From NCBI GenBank assembly GCA_015207195.1, contig JADEXJ010000023.1:1-53262 (forward strand): a stretch of DNA of 53,262 nt, written 5' to 3'. Source of the DNA: Pleurocapsales cyanobacterium LEGE 10410. GTDB taxonomy: Bacteria; Cyanobacteriota; Cyanobacteriia; Cyanobacteriales; Xenococcaceae. A program made the translations under genes and the position numbers. The notes beneath the pieces were generated by a model. That model was not told where the DNA came from. It was given only the letters and a program-made list of their open reading frames with translations, and searched no databases. Below are positions 1 through 7,436 of the stretch, in pieces (positions within the stretch are counted from its first letter, which is position 1; each line of letters begins with the position of its first letter).

Positions 1-17
1 CGAGCCCCAGCAGTTTT

Positions 18-137
18 TCCTGGTGCTATGAGCGTCGTGGAACCACTTCGACTCCATCCCGAACTCGACAGTGAAACGCGACCGCGGCGAAGATACTTGG
101 AGGGTCGCCTCCTGGGAAAATAGCTCAGTGCCAGGTT
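18..137 (+). rRNA. rrf: 5S ribosomal RNA
   Basis: The stretch begins with tcctggtg and ends with ccaggt, which pair as the closing helix of 5S rRNA. It contains the conserved core ccatcccgaactcg and the cyanobacterial-type segment gaaaatagctc. Length of about 120 nt is normal. The 17 bases before it should be the 23S-5S spacer, so the rest of the rRNA operon lies upstream of the window. A strong hairpin follows about 40 bases downstream. Exact ends are uncertain by one or two bases. Confidence 0.95.
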
Positions 138-176
138 TAGCTTTGATACACACAAAAAATCATATAAAATATGGTT

Positions 177-220
177 AAAATCTCACCTTTATTAAATATT
201 TAATAAAGGTGAGATTTTTT
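177..220 (+). terminator. rRNA operon terminator hairpin
   Basis: A near-perfect inverted repeat (tctcacctttatt / aataaaggtgaga) is flanked by an A run on the left and a run of T on the right, as expected of a factor-independent terminator. The symmetry means it could work in both directions. It sits about 40 bases after the 5S rRNA and ends the rRNA operon. Confidence 0.8.
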
Positions 221-252
221 TAGTGCCTATTTTTTTGAGAGAATAGGCACTA
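221..252 (+). terminator. Second tandem hairpin after 5S rRNA
   Basis: The arms tagtgcctatt (221-231) and aataggcacta (242-252) form an 11-bp perfect stem with a ten-base loop. It abuts the first terminator, so the rRNA operon ends in two consecutive hairpins. There is no T run after this one, so it may be a back-up terminator, a processing signal or part of the promoter region of the next gene. Confidence 0.5.
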
Positions 253-388
253 GCAAAGGTGATCTGTGTTGTTGGCATTATTTGATTATGCATCGATAAT
301 TGTCTAAAAGGCTGAATATAAAAATATAGATCTCTGTTGTCTTTCATAGCAATTTTTCAACTTAACTTCTAGTTTACTGGGTAAAATT

Positions 389-1102
389 ATGCACACTGCT
401 TCAGCAAAAATATTAGTCGTAGATGACGATCCAGCAATTCGCAATTTAATATTTCGTTTTCTCAGTCAGAAAAACTATGTGCTAGAGTCTGCTGAAGATG
501 GACAAACTGCGTTAAAAATTTTTGAACAGTTTAGTCCTGATTTAGTGATACTTGATGTTAATCTTCCAGATGCTTTAGGTTACAACTTGTGCGAAGAGAT
601 GCAGCAACATACAGATGTATTTATATTAATGCTTACCAGCAGAGCTGATGCTGCCGATAAGAAAGAAGGATTTTTAAAAGGGGCAGACGATTACTTAACC
701 AAACCCTTCGATCTTCAAGAATTAGAGTATCGGGTAAAAGCAATTTTGAAGAGACAGAGAACAGTTACGACATCGGAAAAACAACCTTTGGTATTTAGTA
801 ATATGGTTATAGATCCTGTTCGTAGAGAAGTAAAAATAAACGATGACTTGATCTTATTGACTGCTTTGGAATTTGATCTATTACACTTTTTGGCTACCCG
901 CCCAGGAAGAGTATGGAGAAGAGATGAATTAATTCAAAATGTTTGGGACTATGATTATGTAGGAGATCAACGAGTCGTTGATGTTCATATAGGTCAAATA
1001 CGTAAGAAAATTGAGATAGATTCTTCTGAGCCTTCTTTTATTCAGACTGTACGAGGTGTTGGCTATAAATTTGAAGTAGATACGGTTCCTGGTGCAGTGT
1101 AA
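389..1102 (+). CDS. OmpR/PhoB-family two-component response regulator
   Basis: A 237-residue transcription factor with an N-terminal receiver and a C-terminal winged-helix DNA-binding domain. The receiver shows the acidic patch at D12-D14, the phosphoacceptor D56 (in LVILDVNLP), the switch threonine T83 and lysine K105 (TKPF). The winged helix ends with the usual RGVGYKF signature near residue 225. No histidine kinase gene is adjacent, so it is an orphan regulator here. It does not match RpaA or RpaB closely by eye, so I give no symbol. The gene starts 136 bases after the rRNA hairpins and has its own upstream region. The ATG at 389 gives a normal receiver start. Confidence 0.93.
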   Translation: MHTASAKILVVDDDPAIRNLIFRFLSQKNYVLESAEDGQTALKIFEQFSPDLVILDVNLPDALGYNLCEEMQQHTDVFILMLTSRADAADKKEGFLKGADDYLTKPFDLQELEYRVKAILKRQRTVTTSEKQPLVFSNMVIDPVRREVKINDDLILLTALEFDLLHFLATRPGRVWRRDELIQNVWDYDYVGDQRVVDVHIGQIRKKIEIDSSEPSFIQTVRGVGYKFEVDTVPGAV

Positions 1103-1151
1103 ACAAAAATACTAATAGTTTTACTTCTATATACAAACTTTCTAAATTATT

Positions 1152-1682
1152 TTAGATTAAGGTATTAACGATCGCTTTTTGGATTGCTGTTCTTTGTTCG
1201 GCATCATAACCCCAACGTTCTAAGAAGTCTTGATAAAAGCCTTTTTCTGTAATGATAGTATTTTGCAGTTTTTGCAGTTCGTTTTTAACTGATTCTAAAT
1301 TAATTTTTTGAATCAAGTCGCTGGTGCGCCGACAAACTTTTTGTGAACCCTCAACATTACTTTGATCGCTATTACGAATATGTGTAACAACCATAGCTGA
1401 AGACATAGCTAAGTTTTTAACTAATAGTTGACTGACTACTTTGGCAGAAGACTTTAATCCGTTGATTACTCCTGAAGAAGGATAATCGGCTAAAGACATA
1501 TTACTGGTAAGATAGGTTGCGAAAAAGCCTCTGGCACTATCTTTGCTAGTCAAGATAGAGGAGATTCTTTGTTCAATCTCGTCTTCGCTCAATTTGTTAG
1601 TATTGATTTCATTCATCAAAGATTGGGTAGCTGCGATCGCCTGATTAAATGACAGAGGAGAGGTTTGAGATGAATTAGTCAT
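1152..1682 (-). CDS. Conserved hypothetical protein, probably cyanobacterial
   Basis: A 176-residue soluble protein that I do not recognise. It is largely alpha-helical by composition, has no signal peptide or membrane segment, and a charged C-terminal half with a helical stretch (ESVKNELQKLQNT). I choose the ATG at 1682 (MTNSSQ...) because the 23 residues available upstream, up to 1751, are basic and low in complexity and look like untranslated leader. It converges on the response regulator gene, with about 50 bases between stops. A phycobilisome or regulatory role cannot be inferred. Confidence 0.6.
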   Translation of the reverse strand: MTNSSQTSPLSFNQAIAATQSLMNEINTNKLSEDEIEQRISSILTSKDSARGFFATYLTSNMSLADYPSSGVINGLKSSAKVVSQLLVKNLAMSSAMVVTHIRNSDQSNVEGSQKVCRRTSDLIQKINLESVKNELQKLQNTIITEKGFYQDFLERWGYDAEQRTAIQKAIVNTLI

Positions 1683-1834
1683 ATATCTTAAAATTTGTTT
1701 TTGATAAATGTAAGTCTTTGATTTTGTCCTACTGCTTGCTTTTAACAGCATAGCGTTTGCTTATCAAGTTTTCTTTTGTTGTGCTTGTTTTATCTCTCAG
1801 TTGGCGGTCTCACTTTTGTCATCAGTGATACGCT

Positions 1835-2653
1835 CTAACCGAGGTTGAGAAATCTTTCTAGCGCTTTGACCATTAATGGGGGCCAACGACGAATATTTTC
1901 AATCCAGTCTAAATCTTGATAGCGATTATCTAGACCGACCGCTGCAACCCAATTGCTTTCCGCTTCACCCTGCTGTCCTTCTACCCATAAAGCTGCTGCC
2001 AATGCAGCTCGCATATCTGAATACATGGGATATTTACGAACTAGGTTACGCATATTACGAATAGCTTCGGTGCGATCGCCCAGTTGATACTGTATTAAAG
2101 AAGCGTTACCTCGCGCTATCGGAAAAGTCGGAGCGATGTTGGCAGCTTTTTGATAATCTTTTAAAGCATCTTGCCATTTCTGCTGTCCTGCTTTGGCATT
2201 TCCTCGATTGTTTAAAGCTACTGGATCTTGAGGACTTATTTCTAACACATGATTATAATCGGAAATCGCACGTTCCCACAGCTTTTTGCCCTCATAAGCA
2301 ATACCTCGATTCAAATAGGCATCGGGGTATTCGGGGGCAATTTCAATCGAACGATTGAAGTCGGCGATCGCTTCTGTGAGTTTGTATTGACCAATGCGAA
2401 CATTACCACGATTACTCCAGACAGCAGGATTATCAGGAAACTTGTTTACCAAATCTGTCCAATAGATTTCTGCTTGAGCAAAATCTCCTCTTTCAGCAGC
2501 ACGAAATGCTTTTTTAGCAGTTTTTTCTCCCTGAGTAATTTGCTGTTCGCTTAAGTCTGAAATTTTATTTGGTAGTGCTTCAACAGATTTAATAGCAAAA
2601 CCATGAATCCAAAAAGATAAAATTAGCAATAAGCTGATGAACCAGTGGGGCAT
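1835..2653 (-). CDS. Exported tetratricopeptide repeat protein
   Basis: About 272 residues beginning with a hydrophobic signal-like segment (MPHWFISLLLILSFWIHGFA), followed by four to five TPR units. The repeats show the usual pattern, for example WSNRGNVRIGQYKLTEAI, AYLNRGIAYEGKKLWERAI and ALNNRGNAKAGQQKWQDAL. TPRs mediate protein-protein contacts, so this is probably a periplasmic or thylakoid-lumen scaffold or assembly factor. An upstream TTG at 2728 would extend the frame, but the ATG at 2653 puts the hydrophobic segment at the N-terminus and is preferred. The partner is unknown. Confidence 0.8.
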   Translation of the reverse strand: MPHWFISLLLILSFWIHGFAIKSVEALPNKISDLSEQQITQGEKTAKKAFRAAERGDFAQAEIYWTDLVNKFPDNPAVWSNRGNVRIGQYKLTEAIADFNRSIEIAPEYPDAYLNRGIAYEGKKLWERAISDYNHVLEISPQDPVALNNRGNAKAGQQKWQDALKDYQKAANIAPTFPIARGNASLIQYQLGDRTEAIRNMRNLVRKYPMYSDMRAALAAALWVEGQQGEAESNWVAAVGLDNRYQDLDWIENIRRWPPLMVKALERFLNLG

Positions 2654-2755
2654 TTTATGTTTATTTTTAGTTTTTATACTTAAAAATATAATACTTGTCA
2701 GGCAATCCAAACAGAAAAAGCCTTGCAAGACATTTTAATTTTCAACAGCCATTTC

Positions 2756-2777
2756 AAATTAGTTAACAGACTAATTT
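2756..2777. promoter_or_regulatory. Inverted repeat in the divergent intergenic region
   Basis: The 308-base region between the TPR gene and the collagen-like gene (2654-2961) is AT-rich and should hold both divergent promoters. Its only clear structure is an 8-bp inverted repeat, aaattagt / actaattt, around a six-base centre. It might be a dimeric operator or a weak hairpin. I see no tRNA or further gene in the region. Confidence 0.25.
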
Positions 2778-2961
2778 TGAGACAATGGAGCTTGCTGTCT
2801 TCAATAGCATCAAAAAATCTTTAACTTGGTAGTTAATCATACTGCTTCGTATATTAAGTTTTGTAAATAAAATCTAAAAAAATAATGACAAAAGCAGAAA
2901 ACTATGCGATACACGAAAAACGAATATAACTAAAATTCAATTAAAATAGTTTTTATTGACT

Positions 2962-4389
2962 ATGCGAGTACGATTTTTTAGTAAGCTGTCATTGTTCATC
3001 ACAATTTTAGCTTTTCCACAACTTATTACTGCTACCTCTACATCTCAATCACTGCTCTGTTCTTCTGTACTAGCTGCAAATGCCGAAACTCTGGGTGAAG
3101 CTGGTGACAGTGGAGAAACAGGAGTACAAGGCAAAAATGGTCGAAACAGCGATAATTTAACGGTATTCGCCGATGGCTCACCCATGACTTTGGATCTAAC
3201 AGGGGGAGATGGCGAAGCAGGACAACAGGGAGTTGTGGGTTATGATGCCTTTTGTGAAGAACAATCAGAAACAGTAGGCGCAAATTTGCGTGGTGCTGAT
3301 GGAGGTAATGGGGGTGACGGTGGAGATGGTGGAGTTGGTGGCAATGGTGGCTCTTTAACCGTCTATACTACTAACAAAGAACACTTGAAACAGATTTATG
3401 TGATTGCTGTAGGTGGGGAAGGAGGCGCGCCAGGAAAAGCAGGAGAAGGAGGATTGGGTTGTGAATGCGATCGCCCCTATTGGAATGAAGAAACTTGCTT
3501 TGGCGAGCCTGGAAGCTCAAACTATAGCTGCACCACAGAAGAATTTCAGTGTATCGATGGTTACTCTGGAAGAAAAGGACGGGATGGAAGAAAAGGTAGA
3601 GATGGCAAGATAGGAACTCTGACTTTAATCAACCTAGATAAGTCTCTTGCTCCAGATTATCCTGAAGTTACTGCGCCTATTAGTGAATTAAAAGGTAGGG
3701 GTTTTACTTTATCGCGGAACATTTGGCAAAGTAAGGACAATGCTTCGGCTTTATTTGCTCCTGGTTCAAAAATTGCCAATAAGTATAAAGAATTGGTAGC
3801 TCGCCACGAACATTCGGTACTGATAGTTTGGGATGCTCCCCAACCAGTAGAAAATTTTGATGATAAGCAGATTACTCTGGCTCTTAAAGGCGAGGACGAT
3901 GTTAATATCTTTTTACCCAAAGATTTGTGGCTGGAAACCCAAACAGTCAAGCGAGATAACTTGACCGAGTTATTCGTATTTAATGCCGTTCGCACCAAAG
4001 ATGTTGACGATTTGACTATAGACGGCTTGTTCGGACAAGGAGCCAACTTAGAGTTAGATATCTTTGATGAGGCTGAGAAATCCAATCTAATTACTACAGA
4101 CTTTTCAATTAAATATCGTGTCGGGGAAAAATCTGAGAACAAAAATATTTTTGGCGGTAGTAGCACTGTCTACAAAACCAAGTATGAAGGGGCGATCCCT
4201 CCAGAAGCGATCGCCAAGAATAATAATTTATTTACTTTGCAGCTTGGCAAACTTCCCATACCTCCAGAATACCTCCAGCCAGGATTGAAAGTAGAGGTTG
4301 AGGTAGTCGCCAAACGTTCGATGGCTGAAAACTCTATGACTCAAAAATTATCTACCAAAACTGAAATCGAACCAGCATCTCAATCTTGA
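2962..4389 (+). CDS. Secreted collagen-like Gly-rich repeat protein
   Basis: About 475 residues with an N-terminal signal peptide (hydrophobic core SLFITILAF) and several Gly-X-Y blocks: GEAGDSGETGVQGKNG, GGDGEAGQQG, GADGGNGGDGGDGG and GRKGRDGRKGRDG. The blocks are separated by short hydrophobic stretches (SLTVYTT, IYVIAVGG). A cysteine-rich insert near residues 170-205 has five to six Cys and may be disulfide-bonded. The C-terminal half has no Gly repeats and looks like a beta-rich globular domain. The frame also opens at a TTG six bases upstream, but the ATG at 2962 begins the signal peptide. It is likely exported or at the surface, perhaps in sheath or cell envelope. Function unknown. Confidence 0.75.
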   Translation: MRVRFFSKLSLFITILAFPQLITATSTSQSLLCSSVLAANAETLGEAGDSGETGVQGKNGRNSDNLTVFADGSPMTLDLTGGDGEAGQQGVVGYDAFCEEQSETVGANLRGADGGNGGDGGDGGVGGNGGSLTVYTTNKEHLKQIYVIAVGGEGGAPGKAGEGGLGCECDRPYWNEETCFGEPGSSNYSCTTEEFQCIDGYSGRKGRDGRKGRDGKIGTLTLINLDKSLAPDYPEVTAPISELKGRGFTLSRNIWQSKDNASALFAPGSKIANKYKELVARHEHSVLIVWDAPQPVENFDDKQITLALKGEDDVNIFLPKDLWLETQTVKRDNLTELFVFNAVRTKDVDDLTIDGLFGQGANLELDIFDEAEKSNLITTDFSIKYRVGEKSENKNIFGGSSTVYKTKYEGAIPPEAIAKNNNLFTLQLGKLPIPPEYLQPGLKVEVEVVAKRSMAENSMTQKLSTKTEIEPASQS

Positions 4390-4465
4390 ACTAGGTAAAT
4401 TCAGCCAACAAACTAGCGAGTTGAGTAGGTTGGTTGCCAGAGCAATATCCAGAATAACCACAAAT

Positions 4466-5233
4466 TTAAATGGTATTGGAGATAGTTGCGATCGCAATCT
4501 CGATAGCTCGTGTAACAGCAGTATCTTTGTCAGAAATGACTATACTCTCACTTTCGGTACGTTGAGCCACGACTGCACAGACGCAAGCAGCAGCAAAGTT
4601 ATATACTCCAGCCATTTTGAATAGAGTTCCTACTTCCATTTCATAATTCAAAATATTTAAGGCACGGTAAGCAGACGTAATCCCTATTAACCAGGGCTGA
4701 AGTTGAGCATTAGCGGAAGATTCAATTCTTTCTTGACCTTCATAAAAAGTATCTACGGAGGCAGTAATACCTACATGATAAGGAATATTTAATTTACGAG
4801 CAGTTTTGACTAAAGCTACTGTTAAAAACGGATCGGCGACAGCAGGATATTCTGGGGGAGCAATATCTAAAGCTGCTCCCTGACGACACAAAGCTGCCTG
4901 AGATATCACGATGCTTCCTACTGAGACAGAAGGCTGAATCGAACCGCAAGTACCAACTCGAATAAACTGTTTAATTCCCACCTGTACTAATTCATTGACT
5001 ACAATACTTAACGAAGGTGCGCCCATTCCGCTAGTAGCAACCAAAATTGGTTTACCGCTGGGCAGATTGCCCAAATAACTATAAAGTCCTCTATATTGTG
5101 AAAGCAGTTTGACGTTCTGTAAATAAGTTTGAGCGATATATTGCGATCGCTCTGGCTCTCCAGACAATAGTACTGTTTGGGGTGCATTCGTACCAAAATC
5201 TGACTGGCTAAAACCAATATGATAAAGTTTCAT
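4466..5233 (-). CDS. Nucleoside phosphorylase, uridine phosphorylase-like
   Basis: A 255-residue enzyme of the PNP/UDP (NP-1) family, which cleaves nucleosides with phosphate to the base and ribose-1-phosphate. Visible motifs are the phosphate-binding GEPER near residue 26, the TSGMGAPS loop, RVGTCGSIQP near residue 92 and the substrate-binding NYEMEVGTLF near residue 195. In uridine phosphorylases this last motif is the E-M-E segment that holds the ribose. Length and motif spacing fit Udp better than MtnN, but purine specificity is not excluded. It is a lone gene, divergent from the methyltransferase-like gene about 100 bases away, and probably acts in nucleoside salvage. Confidence 0.85.
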   Translation of the reverse strand: MKLYHIGFSQSDFGTNAPQTVLLSGEPERSQYIAQTYLQNVKLLSQYRGLYSYLGNLPSGKPILVATSGMGAPSLSIVVNELVQVGIKQFIRVGTCGSIQPSVSVGSIVISQAALCRQGAALDIAPPEYPAVADPFLTVALVKTARKLNIPYHVGITASVDTFYEGQERIESSANAQLQPWLIGITSAYRALNILNYEMEVGTLFKMAGVYNFAAACVCAVVAQRTESESIVISDKDTAVTRAIEIAIATISNTI

Positions 5234-5336
5234 CTTTGAAATCTAGCTATAAGCTTAACAATATTAGGGGTTAGAAGATATGCGTCAGGTTAACACTGAT
5301 GATCGATCACCAATTACTATTGACTGATACTGAAAG

Positions 5337-7325
5337 ATGGTAACTCTTGAAAAATTTTCCACAATAGTCTCTAGCTGTAACAAAAGTACTGTAGGTAAAC
5401 ATTTACCTAATGCTCTGTATGTTCATAGAAATGCTCTACTAAGTCTCGATCCGATTCTTCAAGACTACGAAGATCAGGCAAGAAATTTAGTAGCTAATTT
5501 CGATTGCGCCACTATTATTAAATTTGCTACCGACCGACCTAAAATTTCTTATTTGTATTATCCTGACTTTGAGCGCGATCCTCATCCTCAGCTTCATCAA
5601 AGCATTGTCGTCGATCTGACCACCGAACAAGTCTCAGTCAGACAATATCACAATTCCCATAACCCTCCTATCCTTCATCGCAAAGAAACTTTTATTAGCC
5701 CAGACCATCCTCTTTATCAAACCTTCGCCGAATTAACCAGAGAAGAAGTCGCTCTTGGTCTGTTAGATAACTCGCGTCACATTGGTACGCTACAAGAATG
5801 GACTCGTTTGTTATTGCAGCAGGGTATAACTTTAGTTGGTCATCATCTTGCTTGTCCCGTGGACTCTCCCGTGGCTCAAAAGCAAACTATTTTAATTGAA
5901 AGACATAAGGCTGCTTTAAAACGCTCAGAATTGTCCCGTCCTGTCAGAATAGCGGTTGAAGCGGATCTGTTCACAGAAGGAACTACTTTTTTCGATTATG
6001 GCTGCGGTTATGGAGAAGATGTCAAGCGCATTGAAAATCTTGGTTATGCCAGTTCGGGTTGGGATCCCTATTATTGTCCCGATACTGACCTCCAACCTGC
6101 TGATATTGTTAATTTGGGCTATATTATCAACGTCATCGAAGATCTAGTTGAAAGAAGACAAGCCTTGATTGAAGCCTGGCAAATAACTCGTAAGGTGCTA
6201 ATCGTTTCAGCCCAGGTATTAGTAGACGATCGCCGTCGTGGTCTGGTGGCTTATGGCGATGGAGTAGTAACTAATCGCAACACGTTTCAAAAATATTATG
6301 AACAGGAAGAACTCAAGCTATATATAGATCGGGTATTGGAGGTCGAATCTATTCCCGCGGGGTTGGGTATCTATCTCGTGTTTCGCCACGAAGCCCAAGC
6401 AGAATCTTTTCGTGCTTCTCGTTTATATTCCAGTCTGAGTACTCCTAGAATTCAAGCACAGGTTAGAAATTTTGAAGATTATCGAGAGTTACTAACTCCC
6501 TTGATGGATTTTTACACCAAAAGAGGTCGTTTACCAGTTAAAGGAGAACTGAGTTCGGAAGAAGCTATCAAAGCTGAATTTCGGAGCTATCAACGAGCTT
6601 TTAAACTGATCCTGCGGGCTACTATTCAGGATGAGTGGGAGGCGATCGCTGAAAAACGCCGTCAAGATCTTTTGGTTTATTTAGCCTTAGGTAAATTTAG
6701 TGGTCGTCCTACTATTAGAAAACTTTCTCCTGAAATTAAAGCTGATGTCAAGGCTTTATTTGGTAGCTATAAACAAGCCTGTACCATAGCAGATCTGATG
6801 CTAATCAATGTGGGAGACCTGAAAAAAATTGCCAATCTCTGTCAAGCCAGCAATATTGGTAAACAACTCAAAGGGGCGATCGCGGTTCATATCAGCGCAC
6901 TAGAAAAGCTTCCCCCTCTGCTACGACTATACGAAGGCTGCGCCAGTCGTAATTTTTACCGTTTAGAAAACGCCAATATCATCAAGCTTTACTACAATAA
7001 ACCCAAAATAACTTATTTGGTCTATCCAGAGTTCGATACTCAAGCCCATCCCACTCTACAGGCAACTATGGAGGTCGATCTACATAATTTATCTGTGACC
7101 TACCACGATATTTCTGACGAAACTAACCCTTTAATTCTGCACCAAAAAGACACGCTGGTTGCGCCAGACTATCCTAGTTACAAACAGTTTGTCAGACTGA
7201 CCAAAACAGAACAAAAATCGGGCTTGCTAGAGAACAAAGATGCTATTCGTCGCCTTCATGGATGGTTACGCTGCCTGAGAGAACACGAGGTAACAATTGA
7301 AGGACATAAATTAAATAATAAGTGA
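5337..7325 (+). CDS. DNA phosphorothioation-associated putative methyltransferase
   Basis: A 662-residue protein of the family named DNA phosphorothioation-associated putative methyltransferase. The central domain has the family block RHKAALKRSELSRP (189-202), a SAM-binding motif FFDYGCGYGEDVKR (218-231), GWDPYYCPD (241-249) and NLGYIINVIEDLVER (259-273), then DGVVTNRNTFQKYYEQEEL (308-326). It is flanked by two copies of one module. Residues 20-171 (GKHLPNALYVH ... GHHL) match 508-659 (GKQLKGAIAVH ... GHKL) over 152 positions, with the shared motif KPKI(S/T)YL.YP.F near the middle. Methylation substrate is unknown. Known relatives often occur with dnd genes. No dnd gene is adjacent here, although dndE is in the window at 37795. 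Confidence 0.85.
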   Translation: MVTLEKFSTIVSSCNKSTVGKHLPNALYVHRNALLSLDPILQDYEDQARNLVANFDCATIIKFATDRPKISYLYYPDFERDPHPQLHQSIVVDLTTEQVSVRQYHNSHNPPILHRKETFISPDHPLYQTFAELTREEVALGLLDNSRHIGTLQEWTRLLLQQGITLVGHHLACPVDSPVAQKQTILIERHKAALKRSELSRPVRIAVEADLFTEGTTFFDYGCGYGEDVKRIENLGYASSGWDPYYCPDTDLQPADIVNLGYIINVIEDLVERRQALIEAWQITRKVLIVSAQVLVDDRRRGLVAYGDGVVTNRNTFQKYYEQEELKLYIDRVLEVESIPAGLGIYLVFRHEAQAESFRASRLYSSLSTPRIQAQVRNFEDYRELLTPLMDFYTKRGRLPVKGELSSEEAIKAEFRSYQRAFKLILRATIQDEWEAIAEKRRQDLLVYLALGKFSGRPTIRKLSPEIKADVKALFGSYKQACTIADLMLINVGDLKKIANLCQASNIGKQLKGAIAVHISALEKLPPLLRLYEGCASRNFYRLENANIIKLYYNKPKITYLVYPEFDTQAHPTLQATMEVDLHNLSVTYHDISDETNPLILHQKDTLVAPDYPSYKQFVRLTKTEQKSGLLENKDAIRRLHGWLRCLREHEVTIEGHKLNNK

Positions 7326-7390
7326 TTAGTGATTAGTCATAGCAATACGTACTTGTATTAGAACATTTTCTACTTTCTACTTCTTACTTA
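7322..7390. repeat. Heptameric short tandem repeats downstream of the methyltransferase
   Basis: Two copies of gtgatta (7322-7335) are followed after about 30 bases by two copies of tttctac (7367-7380) and decayed units. These are cyanobacterial STRR-type heptamers filling the gap between two convergent genes. They are noncoding and of unknown role. Confidence 0.6.
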
Positions 7391-7436
7391 CGAGCAGTTC
7401 ACTTAGTTATCCTGAGCTAGTTTTGTACGACTTTAG

